DNA of 64,000 nt, taken from NCBI GenBank assembly GCA_015067525.1, contig SVMH01000004.1:1-64000 (forward strand), read 5' to 3'. Positions 24,699-33,888 of this stretch are shown piece after piece (positions within the stretch are counted from its first letter, which is position 1; every line of letters starts with the position of its first letter). Source of the stretch: Oscillospiraceae bacterium (GTDB taxonomy: Bacteria; Bacillota; Clostridia; Oscillospirales; Oscillospiraceae). The notes beneath the pieces are model-generated. The model did no database searches and was not told the origin of the DNA. It saw only the letters and a list, made by a program, of their open reading frames with translations. Made by a program: the position numbers and the translations under genes.

Positions 24699-25646
24699 GT
24701 GAATATCAAGGAAATCGAGACAAAAACGGGACTGGAACGCGCCACCGTCCGCTACTATGAGGAGGAAGGTCTGCTGCAGCCCCACAGGCGTCCCAACGGA
24801 TACCGGGATTATTCGCAGGAGGATCTGGCTACGCTGCAGCGCATCCGCTTTCTTCGGCAGCTGGGACTGACGCTGGAGGAGATCGGCCGCGTACAGCGGG
24901 GCGAAACGCAGCTGAGCGAGGCCATGGAACGGCGGCTGGCAGAGCTGGTGCGGCAGAGCGAGGAAAACCAGCGCCGCAGCGCCATCTGCCGCACACTGCG
25001 GGATGAGGGCGTGACCTGGCAGACGCTGGACGCGGAAAAATACGAAAAGGCTCTGCCTCAGGAGAAAAAGAAAGTCTACACCCCGCCGGAGCGGATCCCG
25101 GGCCATCCGTGGCGGCGGATCCTGGCGCGGCTGCTGGACGTGCTGATCAGCGCGGTGCTGCCGTGGGCGGCGTTTATCGCCATGTTTCGCGCCATGCTCG
25201 ATGCACCCGCCACGGACGGCGAGAACGTGCTTCTGTTTTTCTCCGTTATGGTGCTGGCGCTGGGTACGATCGTTATTGAGATCTTTGGCGAGGCGCTGGC
25301 GCTGCGCGTAACGGGCACCACACTGGGCAAATGGCTCATGGGCATTTCGCTGGAGGATCGGGACGGCTGTCGTCCGGATTTTGCCGAGGCAAGGCACCGC
25401 GCCCGGAGGGTCTATTTCCCGGCCTTCGACCAGTGGGCGGATGAATGGAAGCACAATAACGTGTATCTCTACTGGCAGTGGTTCGACCGCTGCGAGCGGG
25501 GCGAGGATCTGCCGTGGGAGGAATATCAGTGGCTCAGCGTGGTATACCACGAATTGCCGCTGTGGAAAAAGATCGGCTACGGCGTGTCGCTCACAGGTGT
25601 GTGCGCGGCGCTGGTGGTGATCGTAAAATGCATTTTTGGCGCATAA
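24699..25646 (+). CDS. MerR-family HTH fused to an RDD-type membrane domain
   Basis: 315 residues. An N-terminal MerR helix-turn-helix (NIKEIETKTGLERATVRYYEEEGLLQP, then NGYRDYSQEDLATLQRI) leads into a charged coiled region (about 70-125). The membrane part opens with HPWRRILARLLDVLIS, a typical RDD start, contains helices at about 138-158 and 170-192 with ALRVTGTTLGKWLMGI (the RDD TxGK segment), and ends in a hydrophobic helix. A GTG at 24690 is an alternative start; the one at 24699 has AGGTG 6 nt upstream. The fusion implies a membrane-bound transcription regulator. First gene of a run of four. Confidence 0.82.
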   Translation: MNIKEIETKTGLERATVRYYEEEGLLQPHRRPNGYRDYSQEDLATLQRIRFLRQLGLTLEEIGRVQRGETQLSEAMERRLAELVRQSEENQRRSAICRTLRDEGVTWQTLDAEKYEKALPQEKKKVYTPPERIPGHPWRRILARLLDVLISAVLPWAAFIAMFRAMLDAPATDGENVLLFFSVMVLALGTIVIEIFGEALALRVTGTTLGKWLMGISLEDRDGCRPDFAEARHRARRVYFPAFDQWADEWKHNNVYLYWQWFDRCERGEDLPWEEYQWLSVVYHELPLWKKIGYGVSLTGVCAALVVIVKCIFGA

Positions 25647-25662
25647 ACAGGAGAAAAAAACC

Positions 25663-25965
25663 ATGGAACTGACCTTACATGTGACCTATACGGCCAAGCC
25701 CGGCTGCCGCGAGAGCTTTGTGCGGCAGGTGGTGACGCAGGGCATCCTGACCGCCATCCGGAATGAGGCGGGCTGTCTTGCCTATGACTACTATTTCTCC
25801 GCCCAGGATGAAAACGTGGTGCTGCTGGTGGAGCGGTGGGAGAGCGAAGCCCATCAGCGCGTCCACATGCAGCAGCCCCACATGGCGGACCTGCGAAAGC
25901 TGAAGGAAACCTATATTGATTCGGTGCGCCTTGTAAAGGTGCAGGAGGAAGACTATGCTGTTTGA
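25663..25965 (+). CDS. antibiotic-biosynthesis-monooxygenase (ABM) fold protein
   Basis: 100 residues of the ferredoxin-like ABM/quinol monooxygenase type: LHVTYTAKPGCRESFVRQV, NEAGCLAYDYYFS, VVLLVERWESEAHQRVHMQQPHM. Members are usually dimeric and may act on quinones or serve as small enzymes of unknown substrate. The start at 25663 follows ACAGGAG. It overlaps the tatD start by 11 nt, so the two are translationally coupled. Confidence 0.83.
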   Translation: MELTLHVTYTAKPGCRESFVRQVVTQGILTAIRNEAGCLAYDYYFSAQDENVVLLVERWESEAHQRVHMQQPHMADLRKLKETYIDSVRLVKVQEEDYAV

Positions 25966-26719
25966 CACCCATGCCCACTACGATGACGACTGGTTTGACG
26001 AGGATCGCGATGCCCTGCTCTCTTCCATGCCGGAGCGCGGTGTGGGCCTGATCGTCAACCCCGGCATCACCGTGGAGACCAGCCGCATGGCCATCGCCAT
26101 GGCAGAGCAATACCCCCATATGTATGCCGCCGTGGGTATCCATCCCGAGAACTGCCACGATTTTGTGCCCGCGCATATTGACGAGCTCCGCGAACTGGCG
26201 CGCCACCCCAAGGTGGTGGCTATCGGTGAGATCGGCCTGGACTACTACTGGGATACCAATCCCCCCAAGGAGTTTCAGCAGGAAGTGCTGCGCGCCCAGA
26301 TGGCGCTGGCCCAGGAGCTGCAGCTGCCGGTCATTATCCATGACCGGGACGCCCACGCTGACACGCTGGCCATCGTCAAGGAGTTCCCCGAGGTGACAGG
26401 CGTGTTCCACTGCTATTCCGGCAGCGTGGAGGATGCCCGCACACTGGTGAAGATGGGCTGGATGCTGTCGTTCAACGGGGCGGCCACCTTCAAAAACGCC
26501 CGCAAGGCGCCGGAGGTCATCGCCGAAGTACCGCTGGAACGGCTGATGATCGAGACGGACGCGCCCTATCTGGCGCCGGTGCCCCACCGCGGCAAGCGCA
26601 ACGACTCTTCCCTTGTGCATCTGGTGGCGGAAAAGATCGCCCAGATCAAGGGTCTGACGGCGGAGGAAGTGGAAAAAGCCACGTGGGACAACGGCAAGCG
26701 GTTTTTCAACATTCCGTAA
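25955..26719 (+). CDS. tatD: TatD-family metal-dependent hydrolase (DNase)
   Basis: 254-residue TIM-barrel hydrolase with the metal-binding FDTHAHYDD start (His5 and His7), GEIGLDYYW (the metal-binding Glu), the IIHDRDAH and FHCYSG histidines, and ETDAPYLAP near the C-terminus. Family members have 3'-5' DNase activity on damaged DNA and occur in DNA-quality-control roles. Followed after 14 nt by the methyltransferase gene. Confidence 0.93.
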   Translation: MLFDTHAHYDDDWFDEDRDALLSSMPERGVGLIVNPGITVETSRMAIAMAEQYPHMYAAVGIHPENCHDFVPAHIDELRELARHPKVVAIGEIGLDYYWDTNPPKEFQQEVLRAQMALAQELQLPVIIHDRDAHADTLAIVKEFPEVTGVFHCYSGSVEDARTLVKMGWMLSFNGAATFKNARKAPEVIAEVPLERLMIETDAPYLAPVPHRGKRNDSSLVHLVAEKIAQIKGLTAEEVEKATWDNGKRFFNIP

Positions 26720-26733
26720 AAGGAGCAGGCTTC

Positions 26734-27489
26734 ATGAACATTACACAGACGTTTTACGATACGCTGGCCACCCAGTACGACAAGCTCTTTGCCAACTGGC
26801 AGGCCACCACAAAGGAGCAGGCGGTCATTTTGGACAGCCTCTTTCGACAGTCGGGGTTTGACACCTCGGCCCGCGTGCTGGATTGTGCCTGCGGCATCGG
26901 CACGCAGGCCATCGGCCTTGCGGCGCTGGGATATGCTGTCACCGCGTCGGACATCAGTGACGGCGAGCTTGCCCAGGCAAAAGAGCGCTCTGCGAAGAAC
27001 GATGTACAGATCCGGTTTGAACACGCCGATTTCTGTGCCCTGTCGCAGACCTTTTCGGAAAGCTTTGATATTGTGATTGCCATGGATAACGCCCTGCCCC
27101 ATATGCTCTCCCACGAAAAGCTGGAAGCGGCTGTTCAAAGCATGGTGGGCCAGCTGGCCTCGGGCGGTCTGTTTGTTGCCAGCATCCGGGATTATGACGC
27201 GCTGCTGGAGAGTAAGCCCCCCTATTCCCCGCCTTATATCCACAAAACGGACAAGGGGCAGAGGGTTTCTTTCCAGACGTGGGACTGGGAAGGTGACCAC
27301 TACCGGCTGGTCCAGTATATCATCGACGATGAGGGCGCGCTGCAGGTGAGCAAGTTTGCCTGTGAATACCGGGCAACGCGCCGCGAGGAGCTGACGCAGC
27401 TGCTGTATGCTGCCGGCTGCCGCGAGGTTGTGTGGAAACTTCCGGAGGAAACGGGATTCTACCAGCCCATTGTGGTGGCCAAAAAGTAA
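26734..27489 (+). CDS. class I SAM-dependent methyltransferase
   Basis: 251 residues with the nucleotide-binding motif I VLDCACGIGTQAIGLA (about 45-60), the acidic end of strand 2 (VTASDISDG), motif II (HADFCAL) and IVIAMDNALPHM. The substrate is unknown; the glycine-rich motif and overall size resemble UbiE/glycine-sarcosine-type small-molecule methyltransferases. The ATG at 26734 follows AAAAGGAG. Last gene of the MerR-RDD to methyltransferase run. Confidence 0.85.
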   Translation: MNITQTFYDTLATQYDKLFANWQATTKEQAVILDSLFRQSGFDTSARVLDCACGIGTQAIGLAALGYAVTASDISDGELAQAKERSAKNDVQIRFEHADFCALSQTFSESFDIVIAMDNALPHMLSHEKLEAAVQSMVGQLASGGLFVASIRDYDALLESKPPYSPPYIHKTDKGQRVSFQTWDWEGDHYRLVQYIIDDEGALQVSKFACEYRATRREELTQLLYAAGCREVVWKLPEETGFYQPIVVAKK

Positions 27490-27530
27490 AAAAAGTCAGG
27501 CTGCTGATACAGCCTGACTTTTCTTTTTTA
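27490..27530. terminator. bidirectional terminator between the methyltransferase and Cof genes
   Basis: AAAGTCAGGCTG and its complement with a CTGATA loop and T/A tails, between convergent genes. Confidence 0.88.
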
Positions 27531-28373
27531 ATAAAGCTGGTCGATAATGGAAATCATCTCGGCGGTGGCGTCGTCCCAGCAGTTGGAGAGGATGCGCACG
27601 CCGGGCACAGCCTTGACGCTGTCGATGGCGTTGAGGGGGCAGAAGCCCATGTGAGCGAACGCAAGCATGGGGATATCGTTGGCGTGGTCGCCCATGGTGT
27701 AGACGTGGCGCTGTTCAATGCCCAGAAGCTGGGCCAGCTTTTGCACCATGCCGCCCTTGTTGGCGCCGTGGACGGTGACCTCCAGCAGATGGTCGGAAGA
27801 GGATACTACCTCATACTCGCCGCACCAGGGGCGCGTGGCGATGAAATCCAGCACCTTCTGCTGCACATCCAGCGGCTCTTCAAACACTACCTTCAAAATG
27901 GGAGAGGGTGCATCGTAGATAGAGGGCAGCGTCACGGCGGGCAGATGGGTCATGTGCTTGTGGCGCTCGGTCAGCTCGTTGGGGTTGACCACGAAAATGG
28001 AGTTGTTGTCGTGGTAGACCTTGAAGGCCAGCTTGCCTACCGCGTTCAGAATTTCGGTGACATGCTCACGGATGGCCTCGGGCAAAAAGGCGGTGTAGAG
28101 GTATTTTCCGGCGGTGTAATCGTAAATGGCGGCGCCGTTAAAGAGCACGGTGGGGCCATTCATGGGCACGTCGGCGCGCACTGCGTCAAAGGCGGGCAGA
28201 GCCCGGCCGGTGGACACGGAGAAAATGCCGCCCTCGGCCATGAAATACTCCACCGCCTTGCGGTTTTTCTCCGACACAGGGGGTGGGGGCGTGCCGGTGA
28301 ACAAAGAACCCTCGGTAAAGGCCATGGTATTGTCGTAATCGCTGGCAATCAGCACGCCGTCAAACTTTCCCAT
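27528..28373 (-). CDS. Cof-type HAD-superfamily phosphatase
   Basis: 281 residues. HAD motif I is ASDYDNTMAF (about 9-18), motif II VSTGRALP, the cap domain is of the C2B (Cof) type, and motifs III-IV are GANKGGMVQ and MGDHANDIPML. Cof proteins dephosphorylate sugar phosphates or flavin precursors; the substrate cannot be inferred. Last gene of the holB-ricT-cof operon (6 nt after ricT). Confidence 0.88.
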   Translation of the reverse strand: MGKFDGVLIASDYDNTMAFTEGSLFTGTPPPPVSEKNRKAVEYFMAEGGIFSVSTGRALPAFDAVRADVPMNGPTVLFNGAAIYDYTAGKYLYTAFLPEAIREHVTEILNAVGKLAFKVYHDNNSIFVVNPNELTERHKHMTHLPAVTLPSIYDAPSPILKVVFEEPLDVQQKVLDFIATRPWCGEYEVVSSSDHLLEVTVHGANKGGMVQKLAQLLGIEQRHVYTMGDHANDIPMLAFAHMGFCPLNAIDSVKAVPGVRILSNCWDDATAEMISIIDQLY

Positions 28374-28379
28374 GCTGTG

Positions 28380-29708
28380 TTATCCCTCCGTTTTGGTGTT
28401 GCCGCCGCCGCTTCCGCGGTGCCGGCGCCCGCCGCGATGCCGGCGGCGCTTGGGGGCCTCGCCGCCCTCAGCCTTGGGTGCGGCGGGCTTTTCGGCTGCG
28501 GGTGCTGCCTTCTTTTCGGCTGCGGGCGCTGCGGCAGCTTCCGCCTTGGCGCCGCCACGGCCGCGTCCGCCGCGGTGACGGCGGCGCTTGGGAGCCTCGC
28601 CGCTCTCGCCCTTGGGGGCGTCGGCGGACGTTTGGGGTTCGCTCTTTTCTGCCTTGACGCTTTCGCCGGTGGGTGCGGCCTGCTGTACAGCGGCCTCTTC
28701 GCCCTTACCCTTGCCGCCGCGGCGTCCGCGGCGACGGCGGGAGCGCTTTTCCCCGTCTTCGGTGCCGCTCTCCGGCAGATCCTGCACGGCGGTAAAATCG
28801 GAGAAGAAAGTGGGCACGGGCAGCTCCTCCTCCTGCGGCTCCTCCACATAGCGCTCGGGACGCTCCTTGGGCACCACGATGCCGTCGCGGGAGCCCTTAC
28901 CGTTGCGCAGCACGCAGATCTCGCAGTTGTGGTAGCACTGGGGGGATTCGGGCCGGTCATCGAGGCGCACGGTGACCCGCTCCTTGAGAATGTTCACGTC
29001 GCAGACGTTGCCGGGGCCGTCCGGCGTCTGGACGAAGGAGTCGTTCTTGGGAAGGCGCTTCAGGGCGTCTTCATAGGCGTCCTGCTCATATTTCAGGCAG
29101 CACATCAGGCGGCCGCAGGTGCCGGAGATCTTGGTGGGGTTCAGGCTCAGATTCTGGGTCTTGGCCATCTTGATGGAAACGGGCATAAAGTCGTCCATAA
29201 ACTGGCTGCAGCAGAAGGGTCTGCCGCAGATGCCCAGACCGCCCAGCATCTTGGCCTCGTCGCGCACGCCGATCTGGCGCAGCTCGATGCGGCTGCGGAA
29301 CACACCGGCCAGATCCTTTACCAGCTCGCGGAAGTCCACGCGGCCGTCGGCGGTGAAGAAAAAGAGGATCTTGTTGCCGTCAAAGCTGCACTCCACCCGC
29401 ACCAGCTTCATCTCCAGCTTGTGCTGCTGGATCTTCTTCTGGCAGATCTCAAAGGCCTCGCCCTCGCGCTGCCGGTTGTACTCAGCGGTGCGGCGGTCAT
29501 TCTCCGTGGCCACACGGACCAGCGGGCGCAGGGGCTGCACCACCTGGGTGTCCTCCACCTGATGGTTGCCCTCGGTGCACGTGGCGAACTCCAGACCCTG
29601 GCTGGTCTCCACGATCACGTTGTCGCCGGTGCGCACCAGCGTGTTCTGGGGGTCGAAATAGTAAGTTTTGGATCCGCTGCGGAAGCGGACGGAAATCACA
29701 GTGGTCAT
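28380..29708 (-). CDS. ricT: RicT/YaaT (PSP1 domain protein) with a basic low-complexity C-terminus
   Basis: 442 residues. The PSP1 core (about 1-290) has VISVRFRSGSKTYYFDP, ICQKKIQQHKLEM, DGNKILFFFTADGRVDFRELVKDLA, and the Cys-rich part GLGICGRPFCCSQFMDDF ... GRLMCCLKYEQ. In Bacillus RicT works with RicA and RicF and binds [4Fe-4S] clusters, modulating RNase Y and sporulation signals. From about residue 305 the chain is Glu/Ala/Lys-rich and contains a repeated GEAPKRRRHRGGR unit (at least twice). The start at 29708 makes an ATGA overlap with holB. Confidence 0.92.
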   Translation of the reverse strand: MTTVISVRFRSGSKTYYFDPQNTLVRTGDNVIVETSQGLEFATCTEGNHQVEDTQVVQPLRPLVRVATENDRRTAEYNRQREGEAFEICQKKIQQHKLEMKLVRVECSFDGNKILFFFTADGRVDFRELVKDLAGVFRSRIELRQIGVRDEAKMLGGLGICGRPFCCSQFMDDFMPVSIKMAKTQNLSLNPTKISGTCGRLMCCLKYEQDAYEDALKRLPKNDSFVQTPDGPGNVCDVNILKERVTVRLDDRPESPQCYHNCEICVLRNGKGSRDGIVVPKERPERYVEEPQEEELPVPTFFSDFTAVQDLPESGTEDGEKRSRRRRGRRGGKGKGEEAAVQQAAPTGESVKAEKSEPQTSADAPKGESGEAPKRRRHRGGRGRGGAKAEAAAAPAAEKKAAPAAEKPAAPKAEGGEAPKRRRHRGGRRHRGSGGGNTKTEG

Positions 29709-30553
29709 ATGGTATTCTCCCATTCTGCGGCAACGGCGCCCAACACGTGGCCCGCGCCTACGTTATATTGACATTCCAAAGCATAGCGGTGCAGCAGTTC
29801 CGTCAGCGCGGACAGGTGCTTGCGGTCCAGACTGCGGCTCATGAGAGCGGCACCCTCCGCCAGGGAGGGGTCTGCCGCGTTTTTGCCGCCCTGCAGCAGC
29901 AGTCCCTCGGCGCACACACGCCACGCGGTCTGCAGCATCTGCTGCAGCTGCTCGCGCTTGGGCTTGCGGCCCTCCAAAAGGGTGAGGTATTCGGTGATCC
30001 TGCCCCGTTTGGCGCAGGCAAAGGCCTGCAGCAGCTCCATATCCGGTGCGGCGGAGGCTTCCTCCTGCTGCAGCTTCAGCTCCACGCAGCGCGAGCGCAC
30101 CGTGGGCAGCAGCATGGCGCTGTTTTCCACACAGAAGAGGAAGGCGGCATAGGCTGGGCCCTCTTCCACGATCTTCAGCAGCACGTTCTGATCCCGCTCG
30201 TTGAGCTGCTCGCTGCGGGGAAAGATGGCGATCTTGCGCGCGCCCTCGTTGGGGCGGATATAGACCTCGCTGCGCAGCTCCCGCACGGTGTCCACCGGCA
30301 GCTCCTTGCGCTCGGCGTCCTCCACCAGCAGAACGTCGGGGTGGATACCCGCCATGACCTTGCGGCACTGGTTGCACTGCAGACAGGGCTTGTCCTGAGG
30401 GGCGGCACACAGCATGGCGGCCGCGGTATAGCGGGCGGCCTCTGCGCGATCACCGCTGCCCGAGAGGATCAGGGCATGGGGCAGCGCACCGCGGCGGGCA
30501 AAGGCGCGGATGCGGCGGACGATCATGCTGTTTTCCGTGCTGGCTGCGTTCAT
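29705..30553 (-). CDS. holB: DNA polymerase III delta' subunit
   Basis: Clamp-loader subunit. The 282-residue protein has an AAA+ fold with a degenerate P-loop (LILSGSGDRAEAARY, no GKT), as in other delta' subunits, and a four-Cys zinc module (CAAPQDKPCLQCNQC). LLKIVEEGPAYAAFLFCVEN is the usual sensor region. The ATG at 30553 has AGGAGG in front; longer frames up to 30670 run into the promoter region. Operon holB-ricT-cof. Confidence 0.93.
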   Translation of the reverse strand: MNAASTENSMIVRRIRAFARRGALPHALILSGSGDRAEAARYTAAAMLCAAPQDKPCLQCNQCRKVMAGIHPDVLLVEDAERKELPVDTVRELRSEVYIRPNEGARKIAIFPRSEQLNERDQNVLLKIVEEGPAYAAFLFCVENSAMLLPTVRSRCVELKLQQEEASAAPDMELLQAFACAKRGRITEYLTLLEGRKPKREQLQQMLQTAWRVCAEGLLLQGGKNAADPSLAEGAALMSRSLDRKHLSALTELLHRYALECQYNVGAGHVLGAVAAEWENTI

Positions 30554-30748
30554 GCCGTCCTCCTGCTGCGTTGATGCCGGGTGGACCCAATCCACCCAGT
30601 ATATAGTCTTCGTTAGTATACCACAAAACGCGCTGTTCCTGCAAGGGCGGGCGAGCGCTTTTTTGTGCAAAAACCCTCATATGACCGTCCAAACCCCACA
30701 AAAGCCAAAATTCATGGGGAAAAGCCGCGCTTTTTTCAAAACATGTCT

Positions 30749-30777
30749 TGCTTTTGCGAAAAAATGTGCATATAATA
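30749..30777 (+). promoter_or_regulatory. sigma-A promoter of ppdK
   Basis: TTGCTT (30749-30754), 17 bp, TATAAT (30772-30777). The holB-ppdK gap (30554-30828) otherwise holds a likely minus-strand -10 (TATACT near 30615) and no gene. Confidence 0.75.
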
Positions 30778-30828
30778 AGGTGTTCACTTTGATACTTCAT
30801 TTTTTAAACTTTATACGGAGGGAAAAAC

Positions 30829-33459
30829 ATGAGTAAGAAATTCTGCTACCTGTTTACTGAGGGCAACGCCAAGATGCGTGAGCTGCTGGGCGGTAAGGGT
30901 GCTAACCTGGCCGAGATGACCAACATTGGTCTGCCCGTACCCCAGGGCTTCACCATCACCACCGAGGCTTGCACTCAGTACTATGAGGATGGCCGCCAGA
31001 TCAACGCCGACATCATGGCCGAGATCATGGAGTATATCGAGAAGATGGAAGCCATCACCGGCAAGAAGTTCGGTGATCTGGAGAACCCCCTGCTGGTCTC
31101 CGTCCGTTCCGGCGCCCGCGCTTCCATGCCCGGTATGATGGACACCATCCTGAACCTGGGCCTGAACGAGGAAGTCGTTGAGGTCATCGCCAAGAAGTCC
31201 GGCAACCCCCGTTGGGCTTGGGACTGCTATCGCCGCTTCATCCAGATGTACTCCGACGTCGTGATGGAAGTCGGTAAGAAGTACTTCGAGCAGCTGATCG
31301 ACGAGATGAAGGAAGCCAAGGGCGTGACTCAGGACGTGGACCTGACCGCCGACGATCTGAAGGAACTGGCTATGCAGTTCAAGGCTGAGTACAAGGCCAA
31401 GATCGGCAGCGACTTCCCCTCCGATCCCAAGGAGCAGCTGATCGGCGCCGTCAAGGCCGTGTTCCGCAGCTGGGACAACCCCCGCGCCAACATCTATCGC
31501 CGTGACAACGATATCCCCTACTCCTGGGGTACTGCCGTCAACGTCCAGTCCATGGCCTTCGGCAACATGGGTGACGATTGCGGTACCGGCGTTGCTTTCA
31601 CCCGTAACCCCGCCACCGGCGAGAAGAAGCTGATGGGCGAGTTCCTGACCAACGCTCAGGGCGAAGACGTGGTGGCCGGCGTCCGTACTCCCATGCCCAT
31701 CGACCAGATGGCTGAGAAGTTCCCCGAGGCTTTTGCTCAGTTCCAGGATGTCTGCAAGCTGCTGGAAGACCACTATCGCGACATGCAGGATATGGAGTTC
31801 ACCGTCGAGGCCGGCAAGCTGTATATGCTGCAGACCCGTAACGGTAAGCGTACCGCCGCTGCCGCTCTGAAGATCGCCTGCGACCTGGTGGACGAGGGCA
31901 TGATCTCCGAGGCCGAGGCCGTCGCTATGATCGATCCCCGTAACCTGGATACTCTGCTGCATCCCCAGTTCGACGCCAAGGCTCTGAAGGCCACCGCTCC
32001 CGTCGGCAAGGCTCTGCCCGCTTCCCCCGGCGCTGCCTGCGGCAAGATCGTCTTCACCGCTGAGGACGCCAAGGCCTGGGCTGACCGCGGCGAGAAGGTG
32101 GTCCTGGTCCGTCTGGAGACCTCTCCCGAGGATATCGAGGGCATGAAGGCCGCTCAGGGCATCCTGACCGTCCGCGGCGGTATGACCTCTCACGCTGCCG
32201 TCGTGGCCCGCGGCATGGGTACCTGCTGCGTGTCCGGCTGCTCCGCCATCAACATGGACGAGGAGAACAAGCAGTTCACCCTGTCCGGCAAGACCTACAA
32301 GGAAGGCGACTGGCTGAGCCTGGACGGCTCCACCGGTAACATCTATGACGGCGCCATCCCCACCGTGGATGCTTCCGTCACCGGCGACTTCGGCCGCATC
32401 ATGACCTGGGCTGACAAGTATCGCCGTCTGCAGGTCCGCACCAACGCTGACACTCCCCACGACGCCAAGAAGGCCCGTGAGCTGGGTGCTCAGGGTATCG
32501 GCCTGTGCCGTACCGAGCATATGTTCTTCGAGGGTGACCGCATCGCCGCCATCCGCGAGATGATCTGCTCCGACACCGTGGAAGAGCGCGAGGCCGCTCT
32601 GGCTAAGCTGCTGCCCATGCAGCAGGGTGACTTCGAGGGCATCTATGAGGCCATGGAAGGCTGCCCCGTCACCATCCGTTTCCTGGATCCCCCCCTGCAC
32701 GAGTTCGTTCCCACTGAGGAAGCCGACATCGAGCTGCTGGCCAAGACTCAGGGCAAGACCGTGGAGCAGATCAAGGCCATCATCGCCGGCCTGCACGAGT
32801 TCAACCCCATGATGGGTCACCGTGGCTGCCGTCTGGCCGTCACCTATCCTGAGATCGCTGCCATGCAGACCCGTGCCGTGATCCGCGCCGCCATCAACGT
32901 CCAGAAGGCTCACCCCGATTGGACCATGGTGCCCGAGATCATGATCCCCCTGGTCGGCGAGATCAAGGAGCTGAAGTATGTCAAGAGCGTCGTGGTTGCT
33001 ACCGCTGACGAAGAGCTGGCCGCTGCCGGCGTGGAGATGAAGTACATGGTCGGTACCATGATCGAGATCCCCCGCGCTGCCCTGACCGCTGATGAGATCG
33101 CCACCGAGGCTGAGTTCTTCTCCTTCGGTACCAACGACCTGACCCAGATGACCTTCGGCTTCTCCCGCGACGACGCCGGCAAGTTCCTGGATGCTTACTA
33201 TGATCGCAAGATCTATGAGAACGATCCCTTCGCCCGTCTGGACCAGAACGGCGTTGGCAAGCTGGTTGCTATGGCTGCCAAGCTGGGCCGCTCCGCTCGC
33301 GAGGACCTGCACCTGGGTATCTGCGGTGAGCACGGCGGTGACCCCACCTCCGTGGAGTTCTGCCACAAGGTCGGTCTGGACTATGTGTCCTGCTCCCCCT
33401 TCCGTGTGCCCATCGCTCGTCTGGCTGCCGCTCAGGCTGCTATCAAGGAGAGCAAGTAA
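30829..33459 (+). CDS. ppdK: Pyruvate, phosphate dikinase
   Basis: Interconverts pyruvate + ATP + Pi and PEP + AMP + PPi; in anaerobes it can run in the glycolytic direction. The 876-residue protein has an N-terminal ATP-grasp domain (GGKGANLAEM; SVRSGARASMPGMMDT), the phospho-His domain with RGGMTSHAAVVARGMG, and a C-terminal PEP/pyruvate barrel with GICGEHGGDP. Extremely biased codon use points to high expression. It has its own promoter and terminator. Confidence 0.98.
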   Translation: MSKKFCYLFTEGNAKMRELLGGKGANLAEMTNIGLPVPQGFTITTEACTQYYEDGRQINADIMAEIMEYIEKMEAITGKKFGDLENPLLVSVRSGARASMPGMMDTILNLGLNEEVVEVIAKKSGNPRWAWDCYRRFIQMYSDVVMEVGKKYFEQLIDEMKEAKGVTQDVDLTADDLKELAMQFKAEYKAKIGSDFPSDPKEQLIGAVKAVFRSWDNPRANIYRRDNDIPYSWGTAVNVQSMAFGNMGDDCGTGVAFTRNPATGEKKLMGEFLTNAQGEDVVAGVRTPMPIDQMAEKFPEAFAQFQDVCKLLEDHYRDMQDMEFTVEAGKLYMLQTRNGKRTAAAALKIACDLVDEGMISEAEAVAMIDPRNLDTLLHPQFDAKALKATAPVGKALPASPGAACGKIVFTAEDAKAWADRGEKVVLVRLETSPEDIEGMKAAQGILTVRGGMTSHAAVVARGMGTCCVSGCSAINMDEENKQFTLSGKTYKEGDWLSLDGSTGNIYDGAIPTVDASVTGDFGRIMTWADKYRRLQVRTNADTPHDAKKARELGAQGIGLCRTEHMFFEGDRIAAIREMICSDTVEEREAALAKLLPMQQGDFEGIYEAMEGCPVTIRFLDPPLHEFVPTEEADIELLAKTQGKTVEQIKAIIAGLHEFNPMMGHRGCRLAVTYPEIAAMQTRAVIRAAINVQKAHPDWTMVPEIMIPLVGEIKELKYVKSVVVATADEELAAAGVEMKYMVGTMIEIPRAALTADEIATEAEFFSFGTNDLTQMTFGFSRDDAGKFLDAYYDRKIYENDPFARLDQNGVGKLVAMAAKLGRSAREDLHLGICGEHGGDPTSVEFCHKVGLDYVSCSPFRVPIARLAAAQAAIKESK

Positions 33460-33470
33460 TTGTGTTTCCG

Positions 33471-33500
33471 GAGGCCCCGTTTGCAAAAACGGGGCCTCTT
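33471..33500 (+). terminator. intrinsic terminator after ppdK
   Basis: GAGGCCCCGTTT with its complement around a GCAA loop, then TT; the T-run is short. Confidence 0.8.
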
Positions 33501-33529
33501 CATAAAAAATAAAAAAAGGAGCAATAAAC

Positions 33530-33766
33530 ATGGATTTTCTGAAGAAGTTTTTCCCCTTTTCCTTCAAGGCTAAGGACGTTGCCAGTCTGCTGATCTCCCT
33601 GCTGGTGTACATCGTCATTGACATCGTCTGCGGCGTGGTCATCGGCCTGCTGGCCAAGCTCCCCCTGATTGGCTGGCTGTTCGGTCTGCTGGGCGGTCTG
33701 GTGGGCCTGTACGCCACCGTGGGCATCGTGGTCGCCATTCTGGTGTTCCTGAAGGTGCTGAAGTAA
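33530..33766 (+). CDS. small hydrophobic membrane protein of unknown function
   Basis: 78 residues with a short amphipathic N-terminus (MDFLKKFFPFSFKAKD) and two long hydrophobic stretches (about 19-42 and 44-75) rich in Gly and Leu. AAAAGGAG precedes the ATG. No domain recognised. It follows the ppdK terminator closely, so it may be expressed by read-through. Confidence 0.75.
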   Translation: MDFLKKFFPFSFKAKDVASLLISLLVYIVIDIVCGVVIGLLAKLPLIGWLFGLLGGLVGLYATVGIVVAILVFLKVLK

Positions 33767-33785
33767 GCTGCATTTTACAATGGGA

Positions 33786-33818
33786 AAGAGGCTGTCCTGC
33801 GGGGCGGCCTCTTTTTTT
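33786..33818 (+). terminator. intrinsic terminator after the small membrane protein gene
   Basis: AAGAGGC ... GGCCTCTT stem with some internal mismatch followed by seven T; the T-run overlaps the -35 box of the next promoter. Confidence 0.7.
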
Positions 33819-33845
33819 GACTTTTGGCGCAAGAGGCGCTATACT
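33817..33845 (+). promoter_or_regulatory. sigma-A promoter of the MATE gene
   Basis: TTGACT (33817-33822), 17 bp, TATACT (33840-33845). Confidence 0.7.
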
Positions 33846-33888
33846 ATAAAAATCGTAAGAAAACCATTTCCGGAAGAAAGGATTCCCC

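Noticed and set aside
30811..33738. A 975-codon open frame antisense to ppdK
   Set aside because: Same cause: strong codon bias of ppdK leaves the opposite strand stop-free. No domain signature.
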